Below, piece after piece: positions 1 to 9,185 of a stretch of DNA of 64,000 bases. A program made the translations under genes and the position numbers. The stretch covers positions 1 to 64,000 of the forward strand of contig CAWABU010000001.1 in the NCBI GenBank assembly GCA_963780345.1, written 5' to 3'. A model generated the notes under the pieces. That model did not search any database, was not told the DNA's origin, and saw only the letters and a list, made by a program, of their open reading frames with translations. Origin of the DNA: PALSA-693 sp963780345 (GTDB lineage: Bacteria > Actinomycetota > Acidimicrobiia > Acidimicrobiales > Palsa-688). Each line of letters starts with the position of its first letter. Position 1 is the first letter of the stretch.

Positions 1-1
1 T

Positions 2-268
2 GAGCGCTATATCCGGATGGTCGAGGCCGGCCAAGGGGCGGAAGCCGGAGGAGAGGATCTCGATGCGACCGCCCGCAGGACCGAGGCCCGGCAACTGTCG
101 CTGCGGACCCGCCAAGGAGTGCCCGCCGAGGCCCTTCCCGGTTGGGACGATGATCCGGTCCTGGCGACTCTGGTGGAGCCGGCTGACGGGAGCCGGCTGA
201 TGTTGACCCGCCGGGGCCGGCTGCTCGCCAACGAGGTCGCCCTGCGGTTGCACGACGTCGAGCCTTAG
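2..268 (+). CDS. hemW: HemW-like radical SAM protein, C-terminal end (partial)
   Basis: Only the last 88 codons are present; the gene enters from the left edge in frame from base 2 and stops at TAG 266-268. HemW (the oxygen-independent coproporphyrinogen oxidase-like family) is a radical-SAM haem chaperone. The visible part matches the family's C-terminal winged-helix-like end: a run of Arg-rich helix, then a short segment with LTRRGRLLANEVALRL, the usual closing motif. The radical SAM CxxxCxxC motif lies outside the window. The assignment rests on the tail alone. Confidence 0.7.
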   Translation, partial: ERYIRMVEAGQGAEAGGEDLDATARRTEARQLSLRTRQGVPAEALPGWDDDPVLATLVEPADGSRLMLTRRGRLLANEVALRLHDVEP

Positions 269-407
269 GGGCTCGACGACCGGCTGGTTGCGCCGACCGC
301 ACGGGGCGAGCGGGCTGCGCCGGGCGAGCGCTGCCCGCGACGGCCCCCGCCGACCGGGCGAGCGGGCCGAGCCGGGCGAGCAGGGCCGCGCCGGCCGGTT
401 GGAGCAG

Positions 408-826
408 TCAGCGCCGTCGCCGGGGCCTGGTCATCACGAAGCGGGTGGCCATCATCACCAGGGCGACGAAGAATCCCGCCCCCGACAGGGCGGCAAAGAC
501 GGGGCTGATGTGGGTGCTCGGCGTCCTGGTCTGGAGGGGCACGGTCGAGGGCGGAACGGGGATGCGGTTCCGGATGGACGGGAGAGTCGTGGGCGTCGGC
601 GGCGCCGCGGTGGTCACCGGCGGATAGGTGGTCTGCGAAACGACGTAGACGGTTAGCGCCGCGATGCGGGGGGGGGAAGTCGCCGGCGAGACCCGGGGGG
701 CGACCGGTGATGGCGTGGTCGCAGCCCGGCGGGAGCCGGAGCCATGGTCATGGTGACGGTCACGATCAGCGCCGCGGCTGCTACTCCGAGCGCGGCGTGG
801 ATCCCGGGAGCCACCAACCTGGGCAC
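408..826 (-). CDS. Small exported protein with C-terminal membrane anchor (frameshifted)
   Basis: Two reading frames together make one plausible protein. A GTG at 826 starts a signal-peptide-like stretch (VAPGIHAALGVAAAALIV, then Ala/Pro). The reading then has to move to a second frame, near 720-740, that gives a Pro/Thr-rich linker, a hydrophobic helix (VFAALSGAGFFVALVMM) and a basic tail ending RPRRRR at the stop, 408-410. This is the layout of a sortase-like or type I anchored surface protein, but no LPxTG motif is seen. A run of nine G at 668-676 lies within the gene. Function is unknown. It could be a frameshifted real gene or a sequencing error. Confidence 0.45.
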
Positions 827-884
827 GGCTCCAGTCTGGCGCCAGGACCGTCGTGCCGCCGGGCACTCATCTACGGGCGCCGGG

Positions 885-1036
885 GACGGTGGTGCCGCCA
901 GGCGGCCTGGTGGACCGGGATGCCCGCGGTCGATCACCTGCTCAGTCGGTGGTGCCGCCGAGCAGCCTCGCGGATCGCGATGCCGTCACCTGCTGAGTCA
1001 CCGCCCGACGGTGGCCGCCGGGCAATCATCTGCGGC
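885..1036. repeat. Imperfect about 62-bp tandem repeat
   Basis: Three successive units begin with GGTGG(T)(G)CCGCC at about 888, 949 and 1011, and share a later GATGCC...TCACCTGCT segment. A further related 24-base segment, GTGCCGCCGGGCACTCATCT and onward, starts at 853 and recurs at 1011. The repeat lies between the stop of the LysM gene and the small exported gene. No function is evident. Confidence 0.45.
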
Positions 1037-2121
1037 CCGGCCGGGCGGGAGGCGGCGGGACGACCACTTCGTCGCCGGGGAAGAGGAGATCAGGGTTCGC
1101 CGGGATCGGCAGAGAGGCGCGATTGGCCTCCACGACCCGCCACCAGTAGTGGGCCAGCTCCCGGGCGTCGGCCGGCTGACCCCACGCCGCGGCCAGCGCC
1201 GACTCGGCAATCGACCAGAGGCTGTCGCCAGGGCGTACCGTCCAGGTCCGGGCGGAAGCCACTTCGCCGTTGGAGGTCGGAGCGGTCAGCCCCGGTTGCG
1301 TGGTGCTCGGTCGCCGAGGGGAGACCGGCGAGGAATCGGGAACGGATCTGGCCCCCGATCCCGAGGCGCTCCTGGCGGTCGAGGATGACCGGAGTCCATC
1401 GGCGGACTCCTCGCCCGTTCGCTGGCGTGGGCCCAGGGCGGTTGACGGGGGTCTGCCTCCGACGTTTCGCAGCACCGGGGCCGGCGGTGCGGAACTGCTA
1501 CGCGACTTCCCGCCGGAACGGTCGCCGTGGCCGAGGCACGGCGGGTGTGATGGCGGAGCCCCCGCCCGACATGCCGCCGGCGCCATCGGCGGGGCGCCCG
1601 CCAGGCGGCGCGACCGCCGAAATGCCATCCGGCACCGCGCCGGCTGGCCGACGTATCGCAGCACCGGCGGCACGTCGGCCGGCGCCACATCGCCCTGACC
1701 GCCTTGACCGCCCTGACCACCTGGCCCACCGTCACCGGCGGCAAAGCTCGGCCCGGCTTGAGCGAATAGGGCGGCGCCGATCGCGGACGCCCCGATGGAG
1801 GCCCGAAACATCGCCTCCGCCCCCGGGAGGTGATACTGGGACAGCCATCGAATCAGCCCGGCGGACGGCCGCCACCAAGCCAGCCCGGGCAGTGACCTGA
1901 CACCAGCAGGTAGCACCCGACCCACCACAGGACCTCCCGGGCGGCCGCGAAGGTCGCGAGCAATGGGCCTCGCCGTTGCCACCAGGTCGCCACCCGCTGG
2001 ACGAGGACAGGGGCGGCGGGCCGAGCGCGCCCCGGCCCAAACCATGCAGCAGGAGGGTCACGCCTGCCAGCCCCACCCATCCCACGGCGCCTGGCTTCCA
2101 ACTCCGGGGACTCTCGTTCAC
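1026..2121 (-). pseudogene. LysM-domain membrane protein of the Tad locus (multiply frameshifted)
   Basis: The C-terminus is clear: WTVRPGDSLWSIAE starts a LysM peptidoglycan-binding domain, followed by HYWWRVVEANR and FPGDEVVVPPPP. The N-terminal half is spread over three frames. From a GTG at 2121 comes a first membrane helix (GWVGLAGVTLLLHGLG), then a second in another frame near 1930 (EVLWWVGCYLLV), then a third frame from about 1900 with SIGASAIGAALFA and a GGQGGQGGQG repeat. At least two single-base shifts, near 2030 and 1895, are needed. The start overlaps the upstream kinase-like gene as GTGA (2118-2121), so the two were translationally coupled. Proteins with TM helices and a terminal LysM occur beside actinobacterial Tad genes; a cell-wall anchoring role is inference. 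Confidence 0.6.
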
Positions 2122-3284
2122 CGGGTCACTACGGGAACGGCCACCGGCGGGAGGTTGCGCCGAACGATCTCGAGCCCGTCGCATCCTGACGTTCCGGGTA
2201 CCACTCGCAGGCTCGACGCCGACGGGACGCGGCCGACGAACCGGCCGACCACAGGGTTATCGGACGTGGCCCAGGAATCGAAGGTCCATACGTCGCCCGG
2301 GCCCGGACGCAACACGGCCGGAAACGCAGTTGGACCGCAATCCCAACGTCCCATCACAACGACATCGCCCGGCTGGCCCAAGGCGTAGCGACCCGCCGGG
2401 CCGGCCACCACCCCTCCGGGCAACGGGATCGGGCCGCAGCCGTGGTCCACAACCGGGCAGGGCGCCGCGGCAGGGCCCGGGGCCAGGGCACGCGACGGGT
2501 CCGAGGCCGGGCCCCGGTGCGACGGGGCGGACGTTGCGTTCCGGTCTACCAGTACGGCCACACCGGCCGCGAGAAGGCAGAGCCCCGCCCCGACGCCCAC
2601 CAGCCGGCCCGTGGGAACGGCCGTGATTCGCCGAAGCGGCCCGGCCGGAGGAGCCGGCCGGTCGTCGTCCGCGGACCCGGACCGCGGGCGCGGGTCCGCC
2701 GGCGCGGTCCGGGCCAGGAAGCCGAGCGTCGGGCACCATCGACATCAGGTGGCGGGCCAACCAGCTGGCATCACGACGCGGGCGCCGGCGACCCGGTGTG
2801 GCCAGGCCCCGAAGCATCCGACTCACCCGGCCGGACCCACCCGGTGGGATCAGTTGCAGCAACATGACGGCGAGCGCCCGGAGGTCGTCATGGTGCTGCC
2901 GGTCCGCGTCCGGGGCCGTCGCCGTGGCCCGTCCGAGACTGCAAAGCACGGGCCGGCCCGCCTCGTCGAGCAGCACATGGCTCGCCTCGATGCCGCCATG
3001 GCAGTACCCGAGCGCATGCAGGTCGGCCATCGTCGTGGCCACCGCGGCACCGAGGCCGGCGATGACCGGCATGGGCTCCGGGCCCAGAGTGGTGAGATCG
3101 CCTCCGCCCACGGTTCGCAGCACCAGCGTGTCCACCGGGTCGGCCCCCTCCGTGCTCAGCAACTGCACGATGCCGGGATGGGCCACCTGGCGCAGCACGG
3201 CCGCCTCGTGCCGATCCGCCGCCGTTCCTCGGCCGTCCGTGCCCGCTTGTAGGTCAGACCGGCATCGTCCGAGGTGACATCCAT
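2118..3284 (-). CDS. Kinase-like (pseudokinase) membrane protein, frameshifted
   Basis: An ATG at 3284 opens a short N-terminus containing TYKRAR. A shift near 3220 leads into a protein-kinase-like fold: RHEAAVLRQVAHPGIVQLL (helix C region), an LHALGYCHGG turn and VLLDEAGRPVL. The catalytic-loop HRD is replaced by HGG and DFG by SLG, so phosphotransfer is unlikely. A second shift near 2700-2715 leads to a Pro-rich linker, one membrane helix (VGVGAGLCLLAAGVAVLV) and an extracytoplasmic domain of about 130 residues with four Cys (CP, CG, CG, CD). The last 4 nt overlap the LysM gene. It lies divergent to tadA and may sense or scaffold for the pilus machine; this is inferred from context only. 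Confidence 0.6.
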
Positions 3285-3417
3285 ATTACATCAAGATAGA
3301 GGAAAATTACTTAAAGGGCAAGAAAATCAGTAACACCTGAGTTGCCCCACCTCCGGACGGATGGCTATCTTTCGCTCTGGGGCCTCGGGGGTCACGCCGA
3401 AGGGGAGTGATGTCGAC
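3285..3417. promoter_or_regulatory. AT-rich divergent control region between kinase-like gene and tadA
   Basis: About 80 bp (3283-3345) are strikingly AT-rich compared with flanking genes. On the minus strand TTGATG and TAATAT lie immediately before the ATG at 3284. On the plus strand AAGGGGAG (about 3400-3407) is the ribosome-binding site for tadA at 3418. This is the most likely place for divergent promoters serving both arms of the Tad locus. Confidence 0.4.
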
Positions 3418-4725
3418 ATGAGCTCGACTGCCGCGACTGAGTGGACCTCGCCCTTGCGAGCCATCGAGCGGGCCGCCCAGGAGGCCGCGAAGGCGGAGGC
3501 GCTTGATATGGGTGCGCCCGGGGCCCGCCAGCAGCTGCGGGCCCTCCTCGACGAGCAGGTGGCGCGGTGGCAGCAGGACTACCGCAGGGGGTTGCGGCCG
3601 CTCGATATTGCCGACCCGGAGGCCGCGGTTGAGCGGGCGCTTCGGAACCTGACCGGGTACGGCCCCCTCGATCCTCTGCTCGACGACCCGGATGTGTGGG
3701 AAATCATGGTCAACGGACCAGACTCCATTTTCACCAAACGACATTCCGGCGCCGGCGGATACCACCACGAAGTGTTCCACGACGACGAACACGTCATCCG
3801 GGTGCTCACCAAGATCCTCGACGATGCCAGCCGGTCGCACCGAAAACTCGATCCGGCCGAGGGGCTACAGGACGCCCAGCTCGACACCGGCGCCCGCCTT
3901 CACATCGTGCACGCCGACGTGGCTCGGGACGGCCACGTGCTCGTCAATATCCGGAAGTTTTCCGGCGTCCTCCATCAATCACTGGGCGAGCTCATTGAGC
4001 GGGGCATGCTTGATTCGATCACGGCCCGATTTCTGCACGCGTGCGTGCGAAGTGGTCTGTCCATCCTGGTCGCCGGCGCGCCGGGCGCGGGTAAGACCAC
4101 CTTGCTGAGTTGCCTGGCCGCCGAACTCGATCCCAGCCTCCGGGTCGTGGTCGCGGAGGAGGTCTTCGAGACCGATATCCCTCTTCCGAACGTCGCCCAT
4201 ATGCAAACTCGACCGGCCCGACCCGATCGCAAGGAGGTAGACCTACGCCGGTTGGTGGCGGGGTTCCTTCGCATGGCTCCAGACGTGGCCATTGTCGGAG
4301 AGGTCCGCGATCGCGAGGCGATGTCGTTGATGCTGACCCTGTCGTCGGGAGTGCAGGGCTTCACGACCATTCACGCCGGGTCGGCCCGCCAGGCGTTGTC
4401 GCGATTGCGATTCATCTGCCAGCTGGCGGAGACCGGCTCCGAGCTCAGCGTGACCGCCCTTTCCGCCCTGGTGAGCGAGGCGATCGACGTGGTGGTCTAC
4501 TGCGTTCGGAGGGGATCGGATCTGCGGGTGACTGAAGTGCTGGCGGTGGAGGACCTGCAGGTCGCCGCCGGCACGGTCAACTTCACCACCACTTCTGTCT
4601 TCGCCCGATCGCGCTTTACCGATCCGCTGGATTGGACGGGCAATCTCCCGGTCCGCGCCGCCCGAGCGTTGGAACTGGCCGGGTACGACGTCGCATCACT
4701 GGCGAGCGGAGATCAGAGCCGGTGA
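3418..4725 (+). CDS. tadA: TadA/CpaF-type pilus assembly ATPase
   Basis: This is a 435-residue secretion ATPase of the GspE/TadA family that powers Tad/Flp pilus assembly at the inner face of the membrane. The N-terminal domain includes GYGPLDPLLDDPDVWEIMVN, the usual TadA signature. Walker A is GAPGAGKTT (about residues 220-228), and VAIVGEVRDREAMSL carries the Walker B/Asp-His box region, with TTIHAGSA following. The ATG at 3418 is preferred to 3361 because AAGGGGAG lies about 10 nt upstream and family proteins do not need the extra 19 residues. Its stop overlaps the tadB start as GTGA. The frame is intact throughout. Confidence 0.93.
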   Translation: MSSTAATEWTSPLRAIERAAQEAAKAEALDMGAPGARQQLRALLDEQVARWQQDYRRGLRPLDIADPEAAVERALRNLTGYGPLDPLLDDPDVWEIMVNGPDSIFTKRHSGAGGYHHEVFHDDEHVIRVLTKILDDASRSHRKLDPAEGLQDAQLDTGARLHIVHADVARDGHVLVNIRKFSGVLHQSLGELIERGMLDSITARFLHACVRSGLSILVAGAPGAGKTTLLSCLAAELDPSLRVVVAEEVFETDIPLPNVAHMQTRPARPDRKEVDLRRLVAGFLRMAPDVAIVGEVRDREAMSLMLTLSSGVQGFTTIHAGSARQALSRLRFICQLAETGSELSVTALSALVSEAIDVVVYCVRRGSDLRVTEVLAVEDLQVAAGTVNFTTTSVFARSRFTDPLDWTGNLPVRAARALELAGYDVASLASGDQSR

Positions 4726-5621
4726 ACCCGCTCGGTCGTCCTTTGCTCGGCGTCCTGGCGGCTCTGCTCGCATCGTTCGGCGCCTACCTGATCTACACCT
4801 GCAAGGTGTTTGGTTGGCAAGGGATTGGTCCCAGGCGTTCCTACCGGTCCAAACGACCGCGTCACGCGGTGGGGATCTGGTTGCGCCAGGCCGGCCTGGG
4901 GCAGATGGGCACCGCGGAGTTCGGCGGGGCCATCGTGGTGCTGTTCGTGGTTGGCGCCCTTGGCGCGTACGTCCTCTTTGATGGCGTGCTGGCCGCCGCC
5001 GTCGCCGGCTGCTTGGCCGCCGGTATTCCTGTGGCCTCTTACCGAGCCCGGCGCCGGACCAGGCTGGCCCAGGCGGCTGAGGCCTGGCCCCGGATGCTGG
5101 AGGAGTTGCGGCTGTTGACCGGGTCGGTCGGGCGCAGCATCCCGCAAGCCCTGTTCGAGGTGGGCCGACGGGCCCCGGCCGAGTGGCGCCCGACCTTCGT
5201 GGCCGCGGAACGAGAATGGTTGCTGACGATTGACTTTGCGGGCACGACGTCGTTGCTGAAGGACGGTCTGGCCGATCCGACTGCCGACGTGGTGTGTGAG
5301 ACGCTGCTGGTGGCCCACGAAGTGGGCGGATCGGACCTCCAGTCGAAGCTGGAAGACTTGATCGAGGATCGGGTTACCGAGCTGCAGGGAAAAAAGGACG
5401 CCGAGAGTCGGCAGGCAGGTGTTCGCTTTGCTCGACGATTCGTGCTGCTGGTCCCGTTGGGCATGGCCGTGGCCGGCCTGTCAATCGGTACCGGGCGGCA
5501 CGCCTACGCCACTGCGGGAGGCCAGCTCGCCGTTGCGATCGGTCTGCTGGCGGTGGCGGCCTGCTGGATCTGGTCGGGGCGGATCATGCGGGTGCCGCAA
5601 CCACCTCGGGTCTTCCGATGA
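4722..5621 (+). CDS. tadB: TadB-like inner-membrane pilus platform protein
   Basis: A 299-residue GspF-domain (type II secretion F) protein. It starts at GTG 4722 inside the tadA stop (GTGA), which implies coupled translation. Hydrophobic segments lie near residues 5-25, 70-110 and in the last 50 residues (LLVPLGMAVAGLSIG and AVAIGLLAVAACWIW). Between them is the cytoplasmic helical F domain (LEELRLLTGSVGRSIPQAL). With TadC it would form the membrane platform on which TadA works. The stop overlaps the next start as ATGA. Confidence 0.88.
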   Translation: MNPLGRPLLGVLAALLASFGAYLIYTCKVFGWQGIGPRRSYRSKRPRHAVGIWLRQAGLGQMGTAEFGGAIVVLFVVGALGAYVLFDGVLAAAVAGCLAAGIPVASYRARRRTRLAQAAEAWPRMLEELRLLTGSVGRSIPQALFEVGRRAPAEWRPTFVAAEREWLLTIDFAGTTSLLKDGLADPTADVVCETLLVAHEVGGSDLQSKLEDLIEDRVTELQGKKDAESRQAGVRFARRFVLLVPLGMAVAGLSIGTGRHAYATAGGQLAVAIGLLAVAACWIWSGRIMRVPQPPRVFR

Positions 5622-6526
5622 ATCGGATCGTGGTCGGCGCGGGCCTGCTGGTCTGGATCGGCGCGACCCTGTTGCTGTCCCGGTCGGCCCGGTTGTCCCG
5701 GCCCGGTCTGGCCGAGCGGCTGCGGCCTTTCAGCCCCGGGGGAGCGGCGAGAGTCGACTCGGCCGGATTGTTTTCGGTGGAGTCGGTGCGCGACGTCGTC
5801 GGTCCCTTGGCCCGGCTGTGCGGCGATCGGCTGGCTGCCCTCTTCGGCGTTACGGAACCACTCGCCAACCGGCTGCGCCGGGTGCATTCCGACATGGACG
5901 TCACCGCGTTCCGGGTGCGGCAGCTGGCCGTCGCCGGTTTGGTAGTAGTGGCTGCGGCATTGCTCGCCGCCGGACTCGGCTTGTCGCCGGTGGTTTCAGC
6001 CGTGGTCGTCGCTGGCGCCCCGTTGCTGGCCTTCCTGGTCCCGGAGCAGCGCCTGGTTCGGGCCTCTGAGCGCTGGCAGCAGGATCTGGCGCTGGAGTTG
6101 CCGGTCGTGGCTGAGCAACTGGCGATGTTGCTGAACGCCGGCTATTCGTTAGGAGCTGCCCTGGCCCGCCTGAGCGAACGAGGCCACGGTTCCGCCGCCC
6201 GCGACCTGGCTCTCGTTGTCAATCGGGTCCGGCAGGGGCTGTCGGAGGCTGAAGCGCTGCGAGAATGGGCCGAGGTGGCTCGAGTGGACGCCGTCGATCG
6301 ACTCGTCAGCGTGCTGTCCTTACATACGGAGTCCTCCGACCTGGGTCGGCTGGTGTCGTCGGAGGCGCGCCAGGCGCGCCGGGACTTACATCGGCGGACA
6401 ATCGAGTCCATCGAACGGCGAGCGCAGCAGGTCTGGGTGCCGGTAACGGTGGCCACCCTGGTGCCGGGCGTGATCCTTTTGGCCGTGCCCTTTATGGCGG
6501 CCCTGCGGTTGTTCGCCGGCGCCTGA
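5618..6526 (+). CDS. tadC: TadC-like inner-membrane pilus platform protein
   Basis: A 302-residue GspF-domain protein, paired with TadB in Tad loci. ATG 5618 overlaps the tadB stop (ATGA). There is an N-terminal helix (VVGAGLLVWIGATLLL), a central hydrophobic pair (LAVAGLVVVAAALLAAGLG) and a C-terminal helix (PVTVATLVPGVILLAVPFM). The F-domain shows QDLALELPVVAEQLAMLLNAG and SLGAALARL, typical of the family. It is the last gene of the tadABC run. The pilin-like genes start 2.4 kb downstream, after an amidohydrolase. Confidence 0.88.
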   Translation: MNRIVVGAGLLVWIGATLLLSRSARLSRPGLAERLRPFSPGGAARVDSAGLFSVESVRDVVGPLARLCGDRLAALFGVTEPLANRLRRVHSDMDVTAFRVRQLAVAGLVVVAAALLAAGLGLSPVVSAVVVAGAPLLAFLVPEQRLVRASERWQQDLALELPVVAEQLAMLLNAGYSLGAALARLSERGHGSAARDLALVVNRVRQGLSEAEALREWAEVARVDAVDRLVSVLSLHTESSDLGRLVSSEARQARRDLHRRTIESIERRAQQVWVPVTVATLVPGVILLAVPFMAALRLFAGA

Positions 6527-6725
6527 GGGCGTAGAGCCGCACGGAGTGGCCACGACTTGGGCATGCTTGCTGGTTTGCTCCTGGACCTGATCGGCCGGAA
6601 CCTAAGGCCACGAGGGCGTCCCATCTTTCCCGGGAGAGGCCTGATCCCCCGAACTAGTATTTGGTGCCGAGCACCGTCGGGGAGGACGTTCCTCGCGATA
6701 TACGCACAAGATGAGGAGGGAATCG

Positions 6726-8454
6726 GTGGAAGGATACGACATCCACATTTCGGGAGGGACCATCGTCGACGGCAGCGGGGGGCCGCGGCGGCGGGGCGAT
6801 GTCTGGATCAAGGACGGTCGCATCGCCCAGATGGGCGGGAGGGCCAAAGGGGTCGCCGATCGGGTGATCGACGCGACCGGGAAGATCGTTGCTCCGGGAT
6901 TCGTCGACTGCCATACCCACTACGACGCCCAGATCCGATGGGATCCCTGGTGCACCATCTCCGGTTGGCACGGGGTCACGTCGGTCGTGCTCGGCAATTG
7001 CGGATTCGGTTTCGCGCCGTGTGCGCCCGACTTCGCGACCGGTCGATGCTCACCATGACCCGGACCGAGGCCATCCCCTACGAGTCGATGCGCCAGGGGA
7101 TGCACTGGGACTGGGAGACCATCCCCGAATACCTCGACTCGCTGGATCGCGCCCCCAAAGGCGTCAACATCATCCAGTACATGCCGACGGCGTCGCTCAT
7201 GACCTACGTGATGGGCCTCGAAGCAGCCAAGACCCGCCCGGCCACCGATGGGGAGCGGAAGGAGATGCAGCTCCTGATGCACGAGGGGATGGAAGCGGGC
7301 CTGGCCGGCTTTTCCATCCAGCGACTCGGCCCAATTCGGTCCAGGCCGACTTCGACGGCACCCCGATGGTGACCGACACCATGTGCGACGAGGACATCCT
7401 GTGTCTGGCCCAGGTTCTCGCCGAGCGGGACGAGGGATCGATTCAGATCACCCAGGCCACCGGCAACCTCAAGGCCGACTATGCGTTCGTGGAAAAACTG
7501 GCCGAGGTGGCCCAGCGCCCGGTCCTCTACAACGTGGTCGCTCCCGCCCGCCACAAGGCCGACATCCACCGCAAGCCGCTGGCGTGGATCGAGCGGTGCC
7601 GTGAGAAGGGCTTGCCTCTCTTCGCCCAGTGTGCGACCGGCCGGGCCGGGTTCGCCTTCACCCTCGAGCACTGGAACCTGTACGACGCCTCGCCGGCCTG
7701 GCGGGCGGTCACGACCGGGACCAAAGACGAGAAGCGCGAGAAGATGCAGGATCCCGAGCTACGCCGGGCCCTGGTGGAGGAGGCCGAGGAGGCCGATCGG
7801 CGCCTACGGGCCATCCAGGCGGGCGTGGGCGGCGACCCGGCCAAGCTCATCATCCAGGGCGTCAACCGCCAGCAGGACCTGCAGAAATACGTCGGTCGGA
7901 GCGTCGGCGACATCGCCGAGGAGGAGGGCAAGCACCCGATCGAGGCCATGCTCGACCTGTCGCTGGCCGGCGACCTCAACGTGGAGTTCCTTGGTCCGGA
8001 CAAGGGCTCCAACGTGGAGTTCATGGCCGAGATGATGAGCTCGCCCTACTCCATCCCGGGCGTATCCGACGGTGGGGCCCACACCAAGTTCTTTACCGGC
8101 GGTGCCTACAGCACCGACTTTTTGACCTGGCTGGTGCGCGACGAGGGCGTTATCAGGCTCGAGGACGCCCACTACCGGCTGTCCAATCTGGCCGCTCAGG
8201 CCGCCGGGTTCAAGGATCGGGGCGTCCTGCGCGAGGGCGCGGCCGCCGACGTGCTCGTCTATGACCTCGAGGAACTGCAGATCGATCCACCATGGATCGG
8301 CGAGGCGCTCACCGATCTCCCGGGCGGCGAATGGCGCCGGGTGCAGCGAGCCAAGGGCTACCAGCAGATCATCGTCAACGGTGAGGTCACCTTCGAGAAC
8401 GGCGACTGCTCGGGCGCAACCCCCGGCCAACTCCTCCGCGGCGGCAACGGCTAG
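6726..8454 (+). CDS. N-acyl-D-amino-acid deacylase-like amidohydrolase (two frameshifts)
   Basis: Start GTG 6726 follows a strong GAGGAGGG site (6713-6720). The N-terminal part has the amidohydrolase metal-binding HTHYDAQ after GFVDC; the C-terminal part has SDGGAHT, carrying the conserved metal-site Asp, and ends IIVNGEVTFENG. Two one-base losses break the frame: near 7031 (APD / RDRSMLTMTR) and near 7333 (QRLG / NSVQADFDG). Restoring one base at each gives a continuous protein of about 575 residues with family-like sequence at both joints. The family (D-aminoacylase and relatives) removes N-acyl groups from D-amino acids; the substrate here is unknown. It sits inside the Tad locus but need not be part of it. 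Confidence 0.75.
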
Positions 8455-8810
8455 ACCACCCCGTCCCTCGTTTGGGGGAACGCTGGTGGTGTCCGGATCT
8501 TCCCAGCTTTACGCGGCTGCGCCCCATCTGCTGTCGGGTCCTGGCGGGTTGCCCGCCGGGACCATGGCAGGGGGTTCGCGGCCAACCCGCTCACCGTTGC
8601 CTGCGCCGCTGTGCCTGTCGCGGTGGCCACGAAGCTGGCCCGTCGTCTGACCATATTGCCGGGGCGGCCTGGTGTCGCGGCCAGCTGCCAGGGGGGCGCG
8701 TCCGCCGGCCCCCGGTCATCCCGGGGGGACCGGCCGGCTGATCTGGGCCTCTCCGTCGACCTTTGCGGCGTCGATCGACACGCCGATTACAAAGAGGCAG
8801 GTCCGAGGTA
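8455..8810. other. Non-coding stretch before pilin genes
   Basis: No convincing gene is seen between the amidohydrolase and the pilin candidate (8455-8972). ACCACC (8456-8461) and GGTGGT around 8485 can pair across a Gly-rich loop and may act as a terminator without a U-run. A 10-bp palindrome GTCGATCGAC lies near 8770. The region resembled no riboswitch or SRP RNA that I could recognise. Confidence 0.4.
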
Positions 8811-8840
8811 TTGACGACAGAAATGTAGTTTGAATAGTTT
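8811..8840 (+). promoter_or_regulatory. Putative promoter for the pilin gene cluster
   Basis: TTGACG at 8811-8816 is followed after 17-18 bases by an AT-rich ATAGTTT (8834-8840), in an otherwise GC-rich spacer. This leaves a 5' UTR of about 125 nt before GTG 8973. The match to the -10 consensus is weak. Confidence 0.3.
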
Positions 8841-8972
8841 TCAGCCTCGTGGGCGCGTGTGGCTGTCAGGGGATTGCAGTGAAACGGTGGCGGCAGCCGC
8901 CAAGGAGGCGGGAGGGCGGGTTTCAGCGCCGAGGGCGGTGTCGTTTGGCCGTTACTTGCGAAAGGACCACCC

Positions 8973-9179
8973 GTGACCGTCACCAAAATCCACGACCACC
9001 GTCAGCCCCGCGCCTATGACGAGCGAGGGGAGGGCGTGATTTCGGCGGCGATCGCCGTCCTTGTCATGGCCTTCATTGGGGTCGGTATGTGGGTTGCCTT
9101 CAATACCACCTTCCAGCACGCGGCCAAGCACGTGGACAATCAGGTCAACTGCATCGGTCAAACCAGCAGCACCTGCTGA
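8973..9179 (+). CDS. Small Flp/Tad pilin candidate
   Basis: A 68-residue protein with a basic/acidic N-terminus (DERGEG), one hydrophobic helix (VISAAIAVLVMAFIGVGMW) and a short hydrophilic C-terminus with two Cys. Size, helix position and placement directly upstream of TadE-like genes fit a Flp-type pilin or pseudopilin. The Flp Glu-Tyr pair at +5/+6 after the cleavage Gly is absent, so processing by a prepilin peptidase is uncertain. GTG 8973 follows GAAAGGA (8959-8965). Relatives of this size are usually annotated as hypothetical. Confidence 0.6.
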   Translation: MTVTKIHDHRQPRAYDERGEGVISAAIAVLVMAFIGVGMWVAFNTTFQHAAKHVDNQVNCIGQTSSTC

Positions 9180-9185
9180 CCGTCG

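Noticed and set aside
707..1900. A 397-codon plus-strand open frame at the left end
   Set aside because: Arg/Pro-rich shadow of the minus-strand LysM gene; no motif or start signal.
8455..8972. Riboswitch or SRP/RNase P RNA in the long gap before the pilin gene
   Set aside because: None of the conserved cores I know (GEMM, SRP tetraloop region, RNase P CR regions) could be found.
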